Positions 15,938 through 23,859 of a stretch of DNA of 39,693 nucleotides are shown here, in pieces. A model generated the notes under the pieces. The model did no database searches, had not been told where the DNA came from, and worked only from the letters and a program-made list of their open reading frames with translations. Source of the DNA: Dictyobacter arantiisoli. GTDB lineage: Bacteria > Chloroflexota > Ktedonobacteria > Ktedonobacterales > Ktedonobacteraceae. The stretch lies in contig NZ_BIXY01000065.1 in assembly GCF_008326305.1 (NCBI RefSeq), positions 1 to 39,693 on the forward strand, read 5' to 3'. Numbering within the stretch: the stretch's first letter is position 1; each line of letters opens with the position of its first letter. A program made the position numbers and the translations under genes.

Positions 15938-16036
15938 CATGGGTTTTCGCGTCTCTGGAGCTCAAAAAGATCTTGTGTGTTACAGAAAACGTACTCAGCA
16001 CATTTTCTGTAACACTCAGAATGTGTTTGATTCCCA
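15938..16036. repeat. Hairpin-cored dispersed repeat, copy 1 (short form)
   Basis: This copy has a CATGGGTTTTCGC...GCTCAAAA left module, then a 13-bp stem (15977-15989 and 16003-16015, arm GTGTTACAGAAAA), then GTGTTTGATTCCCA. The loop core GTACTCAGCACA is shared with the 27.1-kb copy. It directly abuts copy 2. The 124-codon minus frame across this stretch is only repeat sequence. Confidence 0.65.
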
Positions 16037-16056
16037 TGGTCTTCGCCATCCTGGTG

Positions 16057-16217
16057 CATGAGTTTTCGCACCTGCGGTGCTCAAAACTGTTTTTAGTGTG
16101 TGGTGCAGAAAAGGTGCTATGCACCTTTTCTGCACCACACACTAAAAAGGGCGCAGGCGCGCATGCGCCTGCCAGCAGGTGAGCAGCAAGATCCCGCTGG
16201 GAGTGGGAATCAAACAC
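16057..16217. repeat. Hairpin-cored dispersed repeat, copy 2
   Basis: A left module (TTTTCGCACCTGCGGTGCTC) is followed by a perfect 28-bp stem with a three-base loop (16090-16117 and 16121-16148). A right module follows (GCGCATGCGCC, GAGCAGCAAGATCCCGCTGG, then TCAAACAC). The same order occurs at 30212-30363 and, more diverged, at 27145-27301. The rest of the gap (16218-16574) holds a small left-module relic at 16360-16390 and no supported gene. Confidence 0.8.
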
Positions 16218-16359
16218 TTTGTAAGAATTTGTCGAAGGAGATGCTCAAAGTTGGTATTTCGGCTTCTGTAGGACAGTGGGCTTCCATACTCTACGATGTG
16301 AGAGGATCAAGTGGCTTGCATTAAGTAAGCATCAGGCTTCTTTCTTCGTGATTTTCACA

Positions 16360-16390
16360 CATGTGTTTTCGCATTCGAGGTGTTCAAACA
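16360..16390. repeat. Partial left module of the hairpin repeat
   Basis: CATGTGTTTTCGCATTCGAG followed by GTGTTCAAAC matches the left module of the family (CATG, TTTTCGC, then TCAAA). No stem follows it, so it looks like a truncated copy. Confidence 0.4.
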
Positions 16391-16574
16391 AAAAATCCTC
16401 ATTAATAACAAATTTTGCTGTTTGCATGTGGAGAATTTCTCTGTGGTCAGTAGTAATCCTGAATGATCCTCTGCGATCTGTAGAAATGGCTGGAGGGTTG
16501 CACTGTAAGGAGTTGTTTTATCTCGGTCTATCTATTGGTGGTGTTTGACTGATTTGAACTGGCCCAGCCCGACC

Positions 16575-16604
16575 GGGCTAAAAGTCGGCGTTGGCTTTTA
16601 GCTC
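16575..16604 (-). terminator. Hairpin downstream of the VOC gene, possible terminator
   Basis: A stem of ten bases with one mismatch (GAGCTAAAAG against CTTTTAGCCC on the minus strand) and a ten-base loop lies about 40 bases past the VOC stop. A second small stem (AGCCCG/CGGGCT) overlaps its outer edge. No long T-run follows, so termination is uncertain. Confidence 0.4.
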
Positions 16605-16644
16605 GCGTGCTTCTTCCTTGCACCATTTCTTATTGGTGATTGGT

Positions 16645-17520
16645 CTATATGTGTCGGGTCTCTGGAGTAATAATCCAGCGTGTTTCAAACATTTCTTGTG
16701 GCTCAATGACCAGCGCGTGTGGATCAGAACTGTCCTGTGCGAAATGAATTCCCTGCTTTTCGAGATAGATGCGTGTATGGTTTAAGTTGTTGCTGGTGAG
16801 AAAAATTTCAAATACGCCCTCACCAATCTCGCGCAGGTCCTTTTTCAACTGACCAGTGCCGCGTGGGGTTAAAAGATCGATAAAGGCATCGTTGATACAA
16901 AAGGTGGCTCGTTTGGCATCCAGATGTGCCACGATATCCTGTTTTTGTAGCTTTAATCCCAGGTTCTGTTGATAAATAGTGATAACCTGCTCAAAGTCCT
17001 TCACGCCAACTGAGACTTTGACTATGCCTGTGATTCCATTGTCATGTGTCTGGGCGCGGTTGATCTCATCATTTGACCATTCCCATTCATAGAGAAAAGG
17101 CCAGGCACGGCGCCAGGGTTGCCCCCCCGGCATAAAGACCTGTACATTGAGCGCTGTTCCATCCGCTCGCATGCGTTGCACGGAATACGGTTGATTGACG
17201 ACAAGACCTGTTCTGGATAAATGCTCCATATCTTTCGCGAGATCTGTTGAAGCAAGAGCATAGCCTATCATCGCTCCATCACGTTGGTCCAGAGCATTGA
17301 GCATCACGTCGACATGAGGCAGCGCCTGGATTGTCCTTGCTGGATCAAAGGTTGAGATCAATTCTATATAAGTAAATCCAAAGTGAATAAAGGCATTCTG
17401 TGTCCCCAGTGTCGTGTGGTTTCCGCCTGAAATGACACGAAAGCCTAAACGTTGATAATGGTCGATGGCCGTATCGAGATCGCGAACAGCTATCATGACA
17501 TGGTCAAGACGAGTAATCAT
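16645..17520 (-). CDS. Two-domain VOC (glyoxalase-like) protein
   Basis: This 291-residue protein belongs to the vicinal-oxygen-chelate superfamily. The N-terminal half (1-130) begins ITRLDHVMIAVRDL and has IHFGFTYIELI, the typical metal-binding strands of a glyoxalase_3-like domain. The second half repeats the fold (VKVSVGVKDFEQVITIYQQN, then FCINDAFIDLLTP). Metal binding is likely through H6 and E58 of the first module. The second module has lost the obvious histidine, so it may be structural. The ATG at 17520 is preferred because GGTGGA precedes it. A TTG five codons upstream is the alternative. It is a single gene. It may be a dioxygenase, isomerase or resistance protein, and the sequence does not decide which. 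Confidence 0.8.
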   Translation of the reverse strand: MITRLDHVMIAVRDLDTAIDHYQRLGFRVISGGNHTTLGTQNAFIHFGFTYIELISTFDPARTIQALPHVDVMLNALDQRDGAMIGYALASTDLAKDMEHLSRTGLVVNQPYSVQRMRADGTALNVQVFMPGGQPWRRAWPFLYEWEWSNDEINRAQTHDNGITGIVKVSVGVKDFEQVITIYQQNLGLKLQKQDIVAHLDAKRATFCINDAFIDLLTPRGTGQLKKDLREIGEGVFEIFLTSNNLNHTRIYLEKQGIHFAQDSSDPHALVIEPQEMFETRWIITPETRHI

Positions 17521-18062
17521 AAGTTTTTCCACCAATCATGCAAAGGCTGCCAGTGCATGGCTACCTTCTGTGATATGTATTTTGTACAAGACTATTGTCA
17601 TCAAGTACAAGGGTACCGGGCTCATTAGTAGTTTGTCAACCAAAAAACTCCCTGATTTGTTTTTAGATACTATTATATATGATTATTTGTGACTATTCAG
17701 GGAGATTGAACAGGACAATATTTTCTATCATTTCTTTTATCATGCGTGTTTAGCACTTGTTTTTTTTATCTCCAGACCATTTTTTTATCTCTTTCTCTAC
17801 TACTCTTAATCTCCTTTCACTTTTTTACTTATAAGTAGAATAGAAGTCCGTGCCAGTTGTCTGTTGAACTGAGGAGAGAGGTCAGGTACAGCTATAAAAC
17901 CCGGTCAAGGGATTGCGTCTTATGTGTTCTCCGTATGAGTATTGGCAAGCCCTGATTTAAATAGTAGGGGTGATCGACAATTCAGTTTTTCTTGCGTATA
18001 TTTTTACCGAGTGGTAAAAAAGAAACTTGCCAGATAGCGACTGACCATCAGGAGGAGTTGGT
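17521..18062. other. 540-base gap before the paa remnant
   Basis: This AT-rich stretch has no supported open frame. It must hold the promoter of the VOC gene (minus strand) and the old promoter of the paa remnant (plus strand). The only clear structure is the dyad at 18001-18020, listed separately. Confidence 0.5.
18001..18020. promoter_or_regulatory. Perfect operator-like dyad upstream of the paa remnant
   Basis: TTTTTACC-GAGT-GGTAAAAA is a perfect 20-base inverted repeat 42 bases before the paaA start codon. Its TTACC-N4-GGTAA core resembles a TetR-family site, and PaaR regulators of phenylacetate genes belong to that family. It may be a relic of the regulation of the decayed operon. It also resembles the second dyad of blocks A-C (TTACC-N4-GGTCA). 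Confidence 0.5.
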
Positions 18063-18180
18063 ATGATGATCGATGAGCATGAAGATGAAGCTGTAACTCA
18101 CTTTCGTGAGTATGTCGCGCAGGGTGGTAAAGTTGAGGCAACCACTTGGATGCCGGATGAATATCGCCAATCTTTAATCT
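18063..18180 (+). pseudogene. paaA: paaA remnant (5' end of phenylacetyl-CoA epoxidase large subunit)
   Basis: Behind an AGGAGGAG site, an ATG at 18063 opens about 39 codons that match the start of PaaA: EDEAVTHFREYVAQGGK, then TTWMPDEYRQSLI. After 18180 the match stops and the frame runs through paaC sequence in the wrong register to a TGA at 18222. Intact PaaA is about 310 residues, so more than 85% of the gene, including all iron ligands, is gone. A deletion joined it directly to paaC and also removed paaB. Identification rests on the W-MP-EYR-L motif and on the genes that follow. Confidence 0.75.
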
Positions 18181-18591
18181 GTCTATCTCCCCCTGGCGCA
18201 GGCAGCGAGCAAGATACTTCGTGAGGAGGTATACCATCAGATGCATACTGCGCTCTGGCTGGAACGCCTGGCTGGTGGTACCACTGAAGCGCGTCAGCGT
18301 CTGCTACAGGCGCTTGCGCAACTCTGGCCTGCCACGCCTGGCTTATTTGAGCCGCTGTCCGGGGAATCCCTCCTCTTGTAGGCTGGCATTCTCACCACAG
18401 ACAGTACAATCTTGCAGCAGATGTGGCTGGATAGCATTATAACGGTCTTTACTCGCCTTCAATTACCATGGGGGATATTTCAAGCGTCATCCATCAGTGG
18501 CAGCCGCTACGGCCCCCATACGTCTGATTTTAGCGCCTTATGGGAGCGCATGACGCAGGTGTATCGGATAGATCCACAGGCCAGTTGGTGA
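18181..18591 (+). pseudogene. paaC: paaC remnant (3' half, with in-frame TAG)
   Basis: The frame reads PLAQAASKILREEVYHQMHT, then LWLERLAGGTTEARQR and GLFEPLSGE, meets TAG at 18379, and continues in the same frame with RYGPHTSDFSALWERMTQVY and RIDPQASW before a proper TGA at 18589. These are the C-terminal hallmarks of PaaC, the structural subunit of the phenylacetyl-CoA epoxidase. The first half is deleted. About 136 codons remain of roughly 250. The frame stays coherent past the stop, which suggests that the nonsense change is young compared with the deletion or that decay is slow. Confidence 0.85.
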
Positions 18592-18616
18592 GCAATCTTT
18601 CAGGGAGAGCCAGTGC

Positions 18617-19114
18617 ATGGATAATAATTTGGATGAAGCTGCGATCTGGCATGTGTTGCAATCGATCCCAGATCTAGAGTTGCCAGTGATTTCAATCGTT
18701 GATATGGGCATTGTGCGCACGCTGAAGGTTGATCAGTAGCGTGCCCATGTATCGGTTGAGATCACGCCTACTTTCGCGGGTTGCCCCGCGCTTCTGCAAA
18801 TTCAGGTAGAGATTCGCGAACGTTTACTCGCCCTTGCTGTGACAGTCGAGATTCAGATCAATCTGCAACAACCCTGGAGTAGTGATCTATTAAGCGCAGT
18901 CGCACGAGACAAATTGCATGCTGTCGGCATTGCTCCGCCGCCTAGAATTGGCCGCGGGAGGGCCATTCCTATGCTGGTCAATCAGCCTCTCACCTGTCCT
19001 TACTGTGGATCGCAGCAGACGCGTCTGGAAAATGTCTTTGGTCCCACTCCCTGTCGTGCCATTGCTTATTGTCAACACTGCCACCAACCCTTCGAACAAT
19101 TCAAACCGCTGTAA
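18617..19114 (+). pseudogene. paaD: paaD with a single in-frame TAG
   Basis: This full-length frame of 165 codons is broken only by TAG at 18737, after codon 40. Before it: IPDLELPVISIVDMGIVRTL, the MIP18/DUF59 fold start. After it: VEITPTFAGCPALL, with the conserved cysteine, and PPPRIGRGRAIPML. The C-terminal zinc-finger-like end is CPYCGS, FGPTPCRA, CQHCHQPFEQFK. PaaD helps to mature the iron centre of the epoxidase. The start ATG at 18617 follows GGGAGAGCC and lies 25 bases after paaC, the usual operon order. With paaA-C destroyed it has no partner, consistent with decay. A downstream GTG could still yield a 91-residue fragment. Confidence 0.88.
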
Positions 19115-19246
19115 GCCCGTGGTTTATGAGCGATTTGGTACTCAGTGATAATTTCGAGGGTGCGCGTGTCGCTGTCCAGCATCTTATTGATCATAGTCAG
19201 TCTCATTCCTGCTCCTCTCAATCTAGACTCGATACAAGTCGTACTT

Positions 19247-19642
19247 CTATTTTTGCCCTCCTGGTTGCATTGAGCGTGCCTGCATAAAATCAATAAAGAG
19301 CTGGATAATTAGAAGCAGTTCAGTTATCTTCACGAGTACATCGAATGGATCCCACGACCCACCACTACTTGGGCTACCAAAGAAAAACCATAGGATAATG
19401 GTTAGCAAGGTATAGCCAACAAACACCAGATCAACGAGTGCATGCGTCTTTTTAAACTGGGGCAGAATGAAGGCTACAAGTAAAGCAAGATAACCAAGCC
19501 CATTGAGTAAAAAGATAAACCTGAGAGACTCATCGGGTTGAGAAGCAAGATACAAATGAGCACCAGCTGTCAGGATTCCAAGGGCCAGAATGCCAGTATA
19601 AAAAGTAATCGGCTGAGTGCGTGACAAAGTAAGTGCTTTCAT
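19247..19642 (-). CDS. Small four-helix membrane protein
   Basis: This protein has 131 residues from the ATG at 19642. A TTG twelve codons upstream is also possible, and neither has a strong ribosome site. Four hydrophobic helices are visible: ITFYTGILALGILTAGAHLY, FIFLLNGLGYLALLVAFILP, LVDLVFVGYTLLTIILWFFF and VKITELLLIIQLFID. A Gly/Ser-rich turn (GSPSSGGSWD) lies before the last helix. The pattern resembles small DUF7475-like membrane proteins of Chloroflexota and haloarchaea, but this is from memory and not secure. It stands alone next to the paa remnant. Function unknown. Confidence 0.7.
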   Translation of the reverse strand: MKALTLSRTQPITFYTGILALGILTAGAHLYLASQPDESLRFIFLLNGLGYLALLVAFILPQFKKTHALVDLVFVGYTLLTIILWFFFGSPSSGGSWDPFDVLVKITELLLIIQLFIDFMQARSMQPGGQK

Positions 19643-20835
19643 GTCAATGAACCAACTTTCTTTCTCTAAAAGGTACAATGTAGCGCTCGTTCATAACGAG
19701 TGGACCTCATTGACGCACTCGGCACAAAATTTAAATTCAAAGAGCTTATACTTGCACCTTCGAACGAAAATAGAATCTTCCACACATTTCCTGCTGATCA
19801 TCCATAAATACTGTGGGAATGAACATCGCACAGAGATACAGTAGTTCTCAATTTTATGAGAGCTTACCGGTCTGTTTCCTGCTAGCAACAAGAAACAGAC
19901 ATCGAGCAGGCACAGTACTGGTATGGTTTTCCCGTGAATATAAATGTAAATAAGGTTCTTAATGCAGATAACGAATTATCTTTGGCTATCGCATTTATCC
20001 CTGTAGCTTTATCATGATATCTTAGATAGGTTATGGTATTACCATTAAGGATCTCATGCTACAAAGAATTCTTCTTACATTAAAATTCCCAGGCACTGTT
20101 GAGATTTTTAAATATTATTAAGTATCTCATTATAGATATACATAATAAAATTGATCTTGTCAATATAGCTACAGAATAATCCAGGGCATCACAAGATTGC
20201 CTTTTACGCGTGGGTCACGCCCCGTTAATCTGATTTATACATTTGAGCGTAGAGCGGCTGGGTATCGGACCGCTTTGCTTGAAGCCGACTTGCCCGTAGC
20301 TTATCCGTTATTCTTGCTCCATTTTTCTGGTTGCATTCTTCTTCTTTGAAGAACGAGTTCCAGTTTTATGCGATCCCCATCCCATCCCATCCTATCCCAT
20401 CCCATCCAATGGATTCCCAATCCGATACAGTGGTCGAACTATGTGGAGGTCTTTACCTCCTAAAGCGGTATTGATCTTGTGTGTGCAAGAAGCTTCTTTC
20501 CAGCGTGACTTTCCCCGAGCACAAAAGTAAATATTACCAAATGTTCCACAGTGGTAAATATTTACTCCTGCAAACGTGAGAGAGAATAACGAGCATTGTA
20601 TTGTTTTGAATAAGTATCTTTCTTGTGTTTAGTGCGCAATGTTCATGTGTTGCAAACTACATTTGCCTGGCGTATTGGATCATGTGGTGGATATTCACAT
20701 ACAATGTTCAGCTTCTACTGTTTGATACAAGCAAAGCGCTGAGTGTGCCATGCGCTTGAACGTGAGTGAATGAAGGAGTGTGATTGTGCCGATAACCACA
20801 AGTAGACAGATTACGCGCTCACTTTGTCTTAATTG
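19643..20835. other. 1.2-kb AT-rich non-coding stretch
   Basis: No frame here has a credible start, composition or homologue. The middle (about 19900-20170) is very AT-rich. Visible structures are a CCCAT-type microsatellite at 20375-20409 and an inverted repeat at 20526-20566 (AGTAAATATTACC against GGTAAATATTTACT, 14 bases apart). Promoters for both flanking genes must lie within it. It is the longest gap in the window. Confidence 0.6.
20375..20409. repeat. Short tandem repeat of CCCAT
   Basis: About seven head-to-tail units of the five-base CCCAT (one as CCTAT) lie in non-coding DNA. Such tracts are prone to slippage. Nothing nearby shows that it controls a gene. Confidence 0.8.
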
Positions 20836-21369
20836 ATGAACCTGGTTCCCTTTATGTCACATGCTCAGATTGTGCCTCCAGGTGCTTTACGCACTACAAT
20901 CGGTGGTGTCCATAGTGGGGACTGTTCCTTGGGATGGATAGCTGAAAAGATGAAGTTTGAGTCTTTCTTAGAGCGCTACCACTTTGAAAAGTATGTTCTT
21001 GATGTTTGTATTGCTACGCTCGAGCAAGGTGGAGTGACGTCCAAGCTAGATACCTACCAGTTTTTATTACCTATCGAGGCCTGGGCCATCCCGAAATATC
21101 CAGATAGAACCGTGATCCTCCCCCCGGACGCGGATCTTCAACGAGAGATTACAGCGTTTATTGCCTCGAATGAGGCGTGTTTAAAGTATTCTGATAGCTG
21201 GCTGGGAACCTGGATTGAGCCGGATACCCGCAACTGCTATCTTGATGTCTCAACGCTGTGTTTTTGTCTGGATGACGCATTGCAAGCGGCGATGGCTTTG
21301 AGCCAGCAGGCACGACGCAAAATCGTTGCCCTCTATGATTTTAAACGTGGGCAGGCGATTTATTTATAA
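20836..21369 (+). CDS. Hypothetical protein, possibly co-transcribed with the glycosyltransferase cluster
   Basis: This protein has 177 residues from ATG at 20836. A TTG one codon upstream and an ATG at 20854 are alternatives, and no start has a clear ribosome site. There is no signal peptide or membrane helix. The C-terminal third (SWLGTWIEPDTRNCYLDVST, then ALSQQARRKIVALYDF, GQAIYL) has the form of small proteins in which a W-x-D/E-x-x-T-x-x-x-YLDVS stretch is followed by a Gln/Ile/Ala/Asp end. I know of no assigned function for it. It lies 43 bases before the GT2 gene on the same strand, so it may lead that operon. Confidence 0.65.
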   Translation: MNLVPFMSHAQIVPPGALRTTIGGVHSGDCSLGWIAEKMKFESFLERYHFEKYVLDVCIATLEQGGVTSKLDTYQFLLPIEAWAIPKYPDRTVILPPDADLQREITAFIASNEACLKYSDSWLGTWIEPDTRNCYLDVSTLCFCLDDALQAAMALSQQARRKIVALYDFKRGQAIYL

Positions 21370-21412
21370 GGGAATAGAGGAACCATATGCTATGGCAGGA
21401 AGGTGCGCGTGT

Positions 21413-22147
21413 ATGAATAGTGCTATAGATAGTCCCAAAACACACAGTATTGCTCTGGTGATTCCGGCCTGGAATGAGGCGGATGCGTTGCGTCAGCTCT
21501 TGCCGGAAATTCCTCCGCATCTAGTGCAGTGGGTGGTAGTGGTCGATAACAATAGCACGGATGCAACGGCTCAGGTGGCGCGTGCTCAGGGAGCCGTGGT
21601 GGTCAGTGAGTTACAACGTGGCTATGGACGAGCTTGCTGGCGTGGAGTGCAGACCGCCAGCGAATTGGGCGCTGATCTGGTGGTGTTTATGGATGGTGAT
21701 GGCAGCGATAATCCCGCGGATTTGTCTCGTATGCTTGAGCCACTATTGAGCGAGCAGGCAGATTTTGTGATTGGATCTCGTGTTGGCCCGCAGGCTGAGG
21801 CCGGTGCTGTCCCGCCGCAGGCCCGCCTGGGTAATTGGTTGATTAGTCGTATGGTTAGTCACTTGTATGGCGTTCACATCCATGATATTGGATCGTTTCG
21901 GGCACTACGCGTTGAGATGCTGAAGGCGTTGCAGATGCAGGAGATGACGTTTGGCTGGCCTGTCGAGATGCTGGTGAAGGCCGCACGCTCCCGGTATCGT
22001 ATTGTGGAATTGCCGTTGCGCTATCGCTGTCGCAGTCATGGACATTCCAAGGTTTCAGGTACGCTGTGGGGCAGTATTCGGGCCGCTAACGCGATGCTCA
22101 GTACCATGGTGCGCTATGCGAGAAAGCGGGAACTGAGGTATGTCTGA
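21413..22147 (+). CDS. Family 2 glycosyltransferase (polyprenyl-phosphate sugar transferase type)
   Basis: This 244-residue cytoplasmic GT-A enzyme resembles dolichol/polyprenyl-phosphate mannosyl- or glucosyltransferases. It shows the nucleotide-binding start VIPAWNEAD (16-24), DNNSTD (45-50), the DxD-like metal site MDGDGSDN (93-100), then DFVIGSR and the FGWPVEMLVKA segment with RCRSHGHSKVSGT. The ATG at 21413 is chosen because AGGAAGG lies nine bases upstream. Earlier in-frame starts would overlap the previous gene. The end overlaps the next gene by eight bases. It may load a lipid carrier for the polytopic transferase encoded at 23860-25371. The sugar donor cannot be read from the sequence. 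Confidence 0.88.
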   Translation: MNSAIDSPKTHSIALVIPAWNEADALRQLLPEIPPHLVQWVVVVDNNSTDATAQVARAQGAVVVSELQRGYGRACWRGVQTASELGADLVVFMDGDGSDNPADLSRMLEPLLSEQADFVIGSRVGPQAEAGAVPPQARLGNWLISRMVSHLYGVHIHDIGSFRALRVEMLKALQMQEMTFGWPVEMLVKAARSRYRIVELPLRYRCRSHGHSKVSGTLWGSIRAANAMLSTMVRYARKRELRYV

Positions 22148-22829
22148 TACGGCTCTGGTGCTTCTGGCACGTTATCCAGAAGCAGGCCAGGGGAAGACAC
22201 GTCTGGCACAGACATTGGGAAAAGTAGAGACCATGCGTATCTATACTTCTTTCTTACGCGATCTGGCAACCCGTTTTGTGGATAGTCCTTATGATCTCCA
22301 TTGGGCTTATACACCGCAGTACTGTGATTTCCTGACGTTTGCTGCGACCTTGCTCCCCGCGCCGCGAGCTGTCTCCTGGCAGGCTTTTGCGCAGCAGGGG
22401 CCCGATCTGGGAGCACGTTTGCAGTACGCTTTCAGGACCATGGCTGCCCACCAGTATAAACGCACAATCTTGATTGGTTCGGATACACCACATATCAGTC
22501 GTGCTGTGCTTGTTCAGGCCAAGCAAGCGCTGGATAGCGCCGACGTTGTCCTCGGCCCGGCAGAAGATGGTGGTTATTATCTGATCGCCATGCAGCGGCC
22601 TTACGATGTTTTCTCGGCTATCCCAATGAGTACCGAGTTGGTGCTAGAGATGACGATCGCGAAGGCGCGTCAGCAGCATTTAAAGGTGACACTCCTTGAG
22701 ACGCTATTTGATATCGATACTCAGACTGATCTGCTGCGTTTGCAGCAGATGTTGCAGGAAAATAGAGAGCTGGCACCGCATACGGCGGCCTGCCTGGATG
22801 CTTTAACTGAAAGAGGTTTGCTTGTATGA
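22140..22829 (+). CDS. TIGR04282/DUF2064 family nucleotidyl- or glycosyltransferase
   Basis: This 229-residue protein has a nucleotidyltransferase-like fold. The signature starts ARYPEAGQGKTRL (10-22), continues GSDTPHI (113-119), and ends in GPAEDGGYYLIAM (139-151). Many databases label the family arsenosugar biosynthesis glycosyltransferase, but members occur widely next to GT2 genes as here, and the label should not be taken as proof. The ATG at 22140 lies inside the end of the GT2 gene. Its stop overlaps the radical SAM start by four bases (ATGA), so all three are translationally coupled and probably act in one pathway. Confidence 0.85.
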   Translation: MSDTALVLLARYPEAGQGKTRLAQTLGKVETMRIYTSFLRDLATRFVDSPYDLHWAYTPQYCDFLTFAATLLPAPRAVSWQAFAQQGPDLGARLQYAFRTMAAHQYKRTILIGSDTPHISRAVLVQAKQALDSADVVLGPAEDGGYYLIAMQRPYDVFSAIPMSTELVLEMTIAKARQQHLKVTLLETLFDIDTQTDLLRLQQMLQENRELAPHTAACLDALTERGLLV

Positions 22830-23827
22830 CTATGACTGTTGATACCCTACCACGCTCGATCTATATTGAGCCAACGAGCCGTTGTAATGAATTCTGCCAG
22901 CAGTGCCCACGCACGCTCTTGTCGCGTGAGGACGATCGCGATCTGACCTTTGAGAACTTCCTTTCTATCGTGGAACAGTTTCCTGTGCTGGAGCGTGTCG
23001 TCTTGCACGGTCTGGGTGAGCCGCTCTTAAATAAGGATCTACCCAGAATGGTGCGCTATCTGAAGGATCGTGGCACCTATGTGCTCTTTAATTCGAACGG
23101 TATTGCGCTGACGGAGGCGCGTGGACAGGCGTTGATCGATGCTGGTCTGGATGAGTATCGCCTCTCGATGGATGGCTCGACACGTGAAACTTATGCCCAG
23201 GTACGTGGCGTGGATGCTTTTGATAAGATCTGGCGCAATGTGGGTGCTTTTATCAAATTGCAGCAGGCGCAGGATGCCAGTAAACCTGCCGTCTCGCTCT
23301 GGTTTACCGCTATGCGCGAAAACTTGCATGAATTGCCTGGCCTGGTTAATCTGGCAGATGTCCATGGTGTGCGCGAAATTTATCTGCAACGCCTGGTGTA
23401 TTTTGAAGAAGGATTGGCGGCTTCGAAGCAGGCGCTCTTCCATCGCTCGTCGCCGGAGGAATTGGCGATTATTCGACAGGCTGAAGAGCGGTGTAAGGAG
23501 CATGGTATTCTGTTTAAAGCTGCCGGAGCGGCTACTCCCCTGCAAAGTGTGATCCGTGATTTTGGTGAGCGCCCCTGGTCTGGTTGTCAGCGCCCTTATA
23601 ATCTGACCTATATTACGTCGAGCGGCAACGTACTCTCCTGCTGTTTCGCGCCCTTTGGACATCGTAGCGCCAAAGAATATCGCGAAGAGCGTGTGCTGGG
23701 AAATATCTTCCAGGAATCCATCGAGCAAATCTGGCATGGGGAACGTTATAACGAATTCCGGCGTGCCTTTGAGAGCGATAGTCCTGCCCGCCATTGCGCG
23801 CAGTGTGGCGTCAATTGGAGTTATTAA
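22826..23827 (+). CDS. Radical SAM protein with SPASM domain
   Basis: This 333-residue enzyme uses S-adenosylmethionine and a 4Fe-4S cluster. The radical SAM motif CNEFCQQC supplies C20, C24 and C27. GLGEPLLN and the strands NSNGIAL and YRLSMDGS follow the usual TIM-barrel order. The C-terminal SPASM-type part has cysteines in GCQRPYN, SCCFAPFG and CAQCG (C324, C327) for auxiliary cluster(s). SPASM enzymes modify peptides, sugars or other substrates, and the context of two transferases suggests a glycan or lipid-linked intermediate. No small precursor peptide gene was found close by. The ATG at 22826 overlaps the previous stop. Confidence 0.88.
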   Translation: MTMTVDTLPRSIYIEPTSRCNEFCQQCPRTLLSREDDRDLTFENFLSIVEQFPVLERVVLHGLGEPLLNKDLPRMVRYLKDRGTYVLFNSNGIALTEARGQALIDAGLDEYRLSMDGSTRETYAQVRGVDAFDKIWRNVGAFIKLQQAQDASKPAVSLWFTAMRENLHELPGLVNLADVHGVREIYLQRLVYFEEGLAASKQALFHRSSPEELAIIRQAEERCKEHGILFKAAGAATPLQSVIRDFGERPWSGCQRPYNLTYITSSGNVLSCCFAPFGHRSAKEYREERVLGNIFQESIEQIWHGERYNEFRRAFESDSPARHCAQCGVNWSY

Positions 23828-23859
23828 TCACAGTCGCAATGTAAAAGGTAAATACACCT

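Noticed and set aside
15843-16217. 124-codon minus-strand open frame upstream of the Gfo/Idh gene
   Set aside because: It is made almost wholly of the two abutting hairpin repeats. Its residues mirror the palindromes, and the Gfo/Idh ribosome site lies at its end.
17685-17705. TGACTATTCAGGGA near 17690 as a fourth copy of the TetR operator
   Set aside because: Only one half-site matches. The second arm, the TAAATT box and the second dyad are missing.
18379-18739. Reading the TAG codons in paaC and paaD as recoded (for example pyrrolysine)
   Set aside because: paaA is truncated and paaB absent, so the operon is dead regardless. No pyl genes or stop-recoding element are visible, and intact genes here end in TAG normally.
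20200-20340. Possible tRNA or small RNA around the AGCGG/CCGCT stem
   Set aside because: No cloverleaf, no T-loop GTTCGA-type sequence and no acceptor pairing could be traced.
23039-23794. 251-codon minus-strand frame opposite the radical SAM gene
   Set aside because: The plus frame has the CxxxCxxC and SPASM motifs and is translationally coupled. The antisense frame shows no family features.
22140-23827. Arsenosugar biosynthesis assignment
   Set aside because: It rests only on the database name of TIGR04282. The radical SAM protein has a SPASM-type end rather than the ArsS plan, and no arsM is near.
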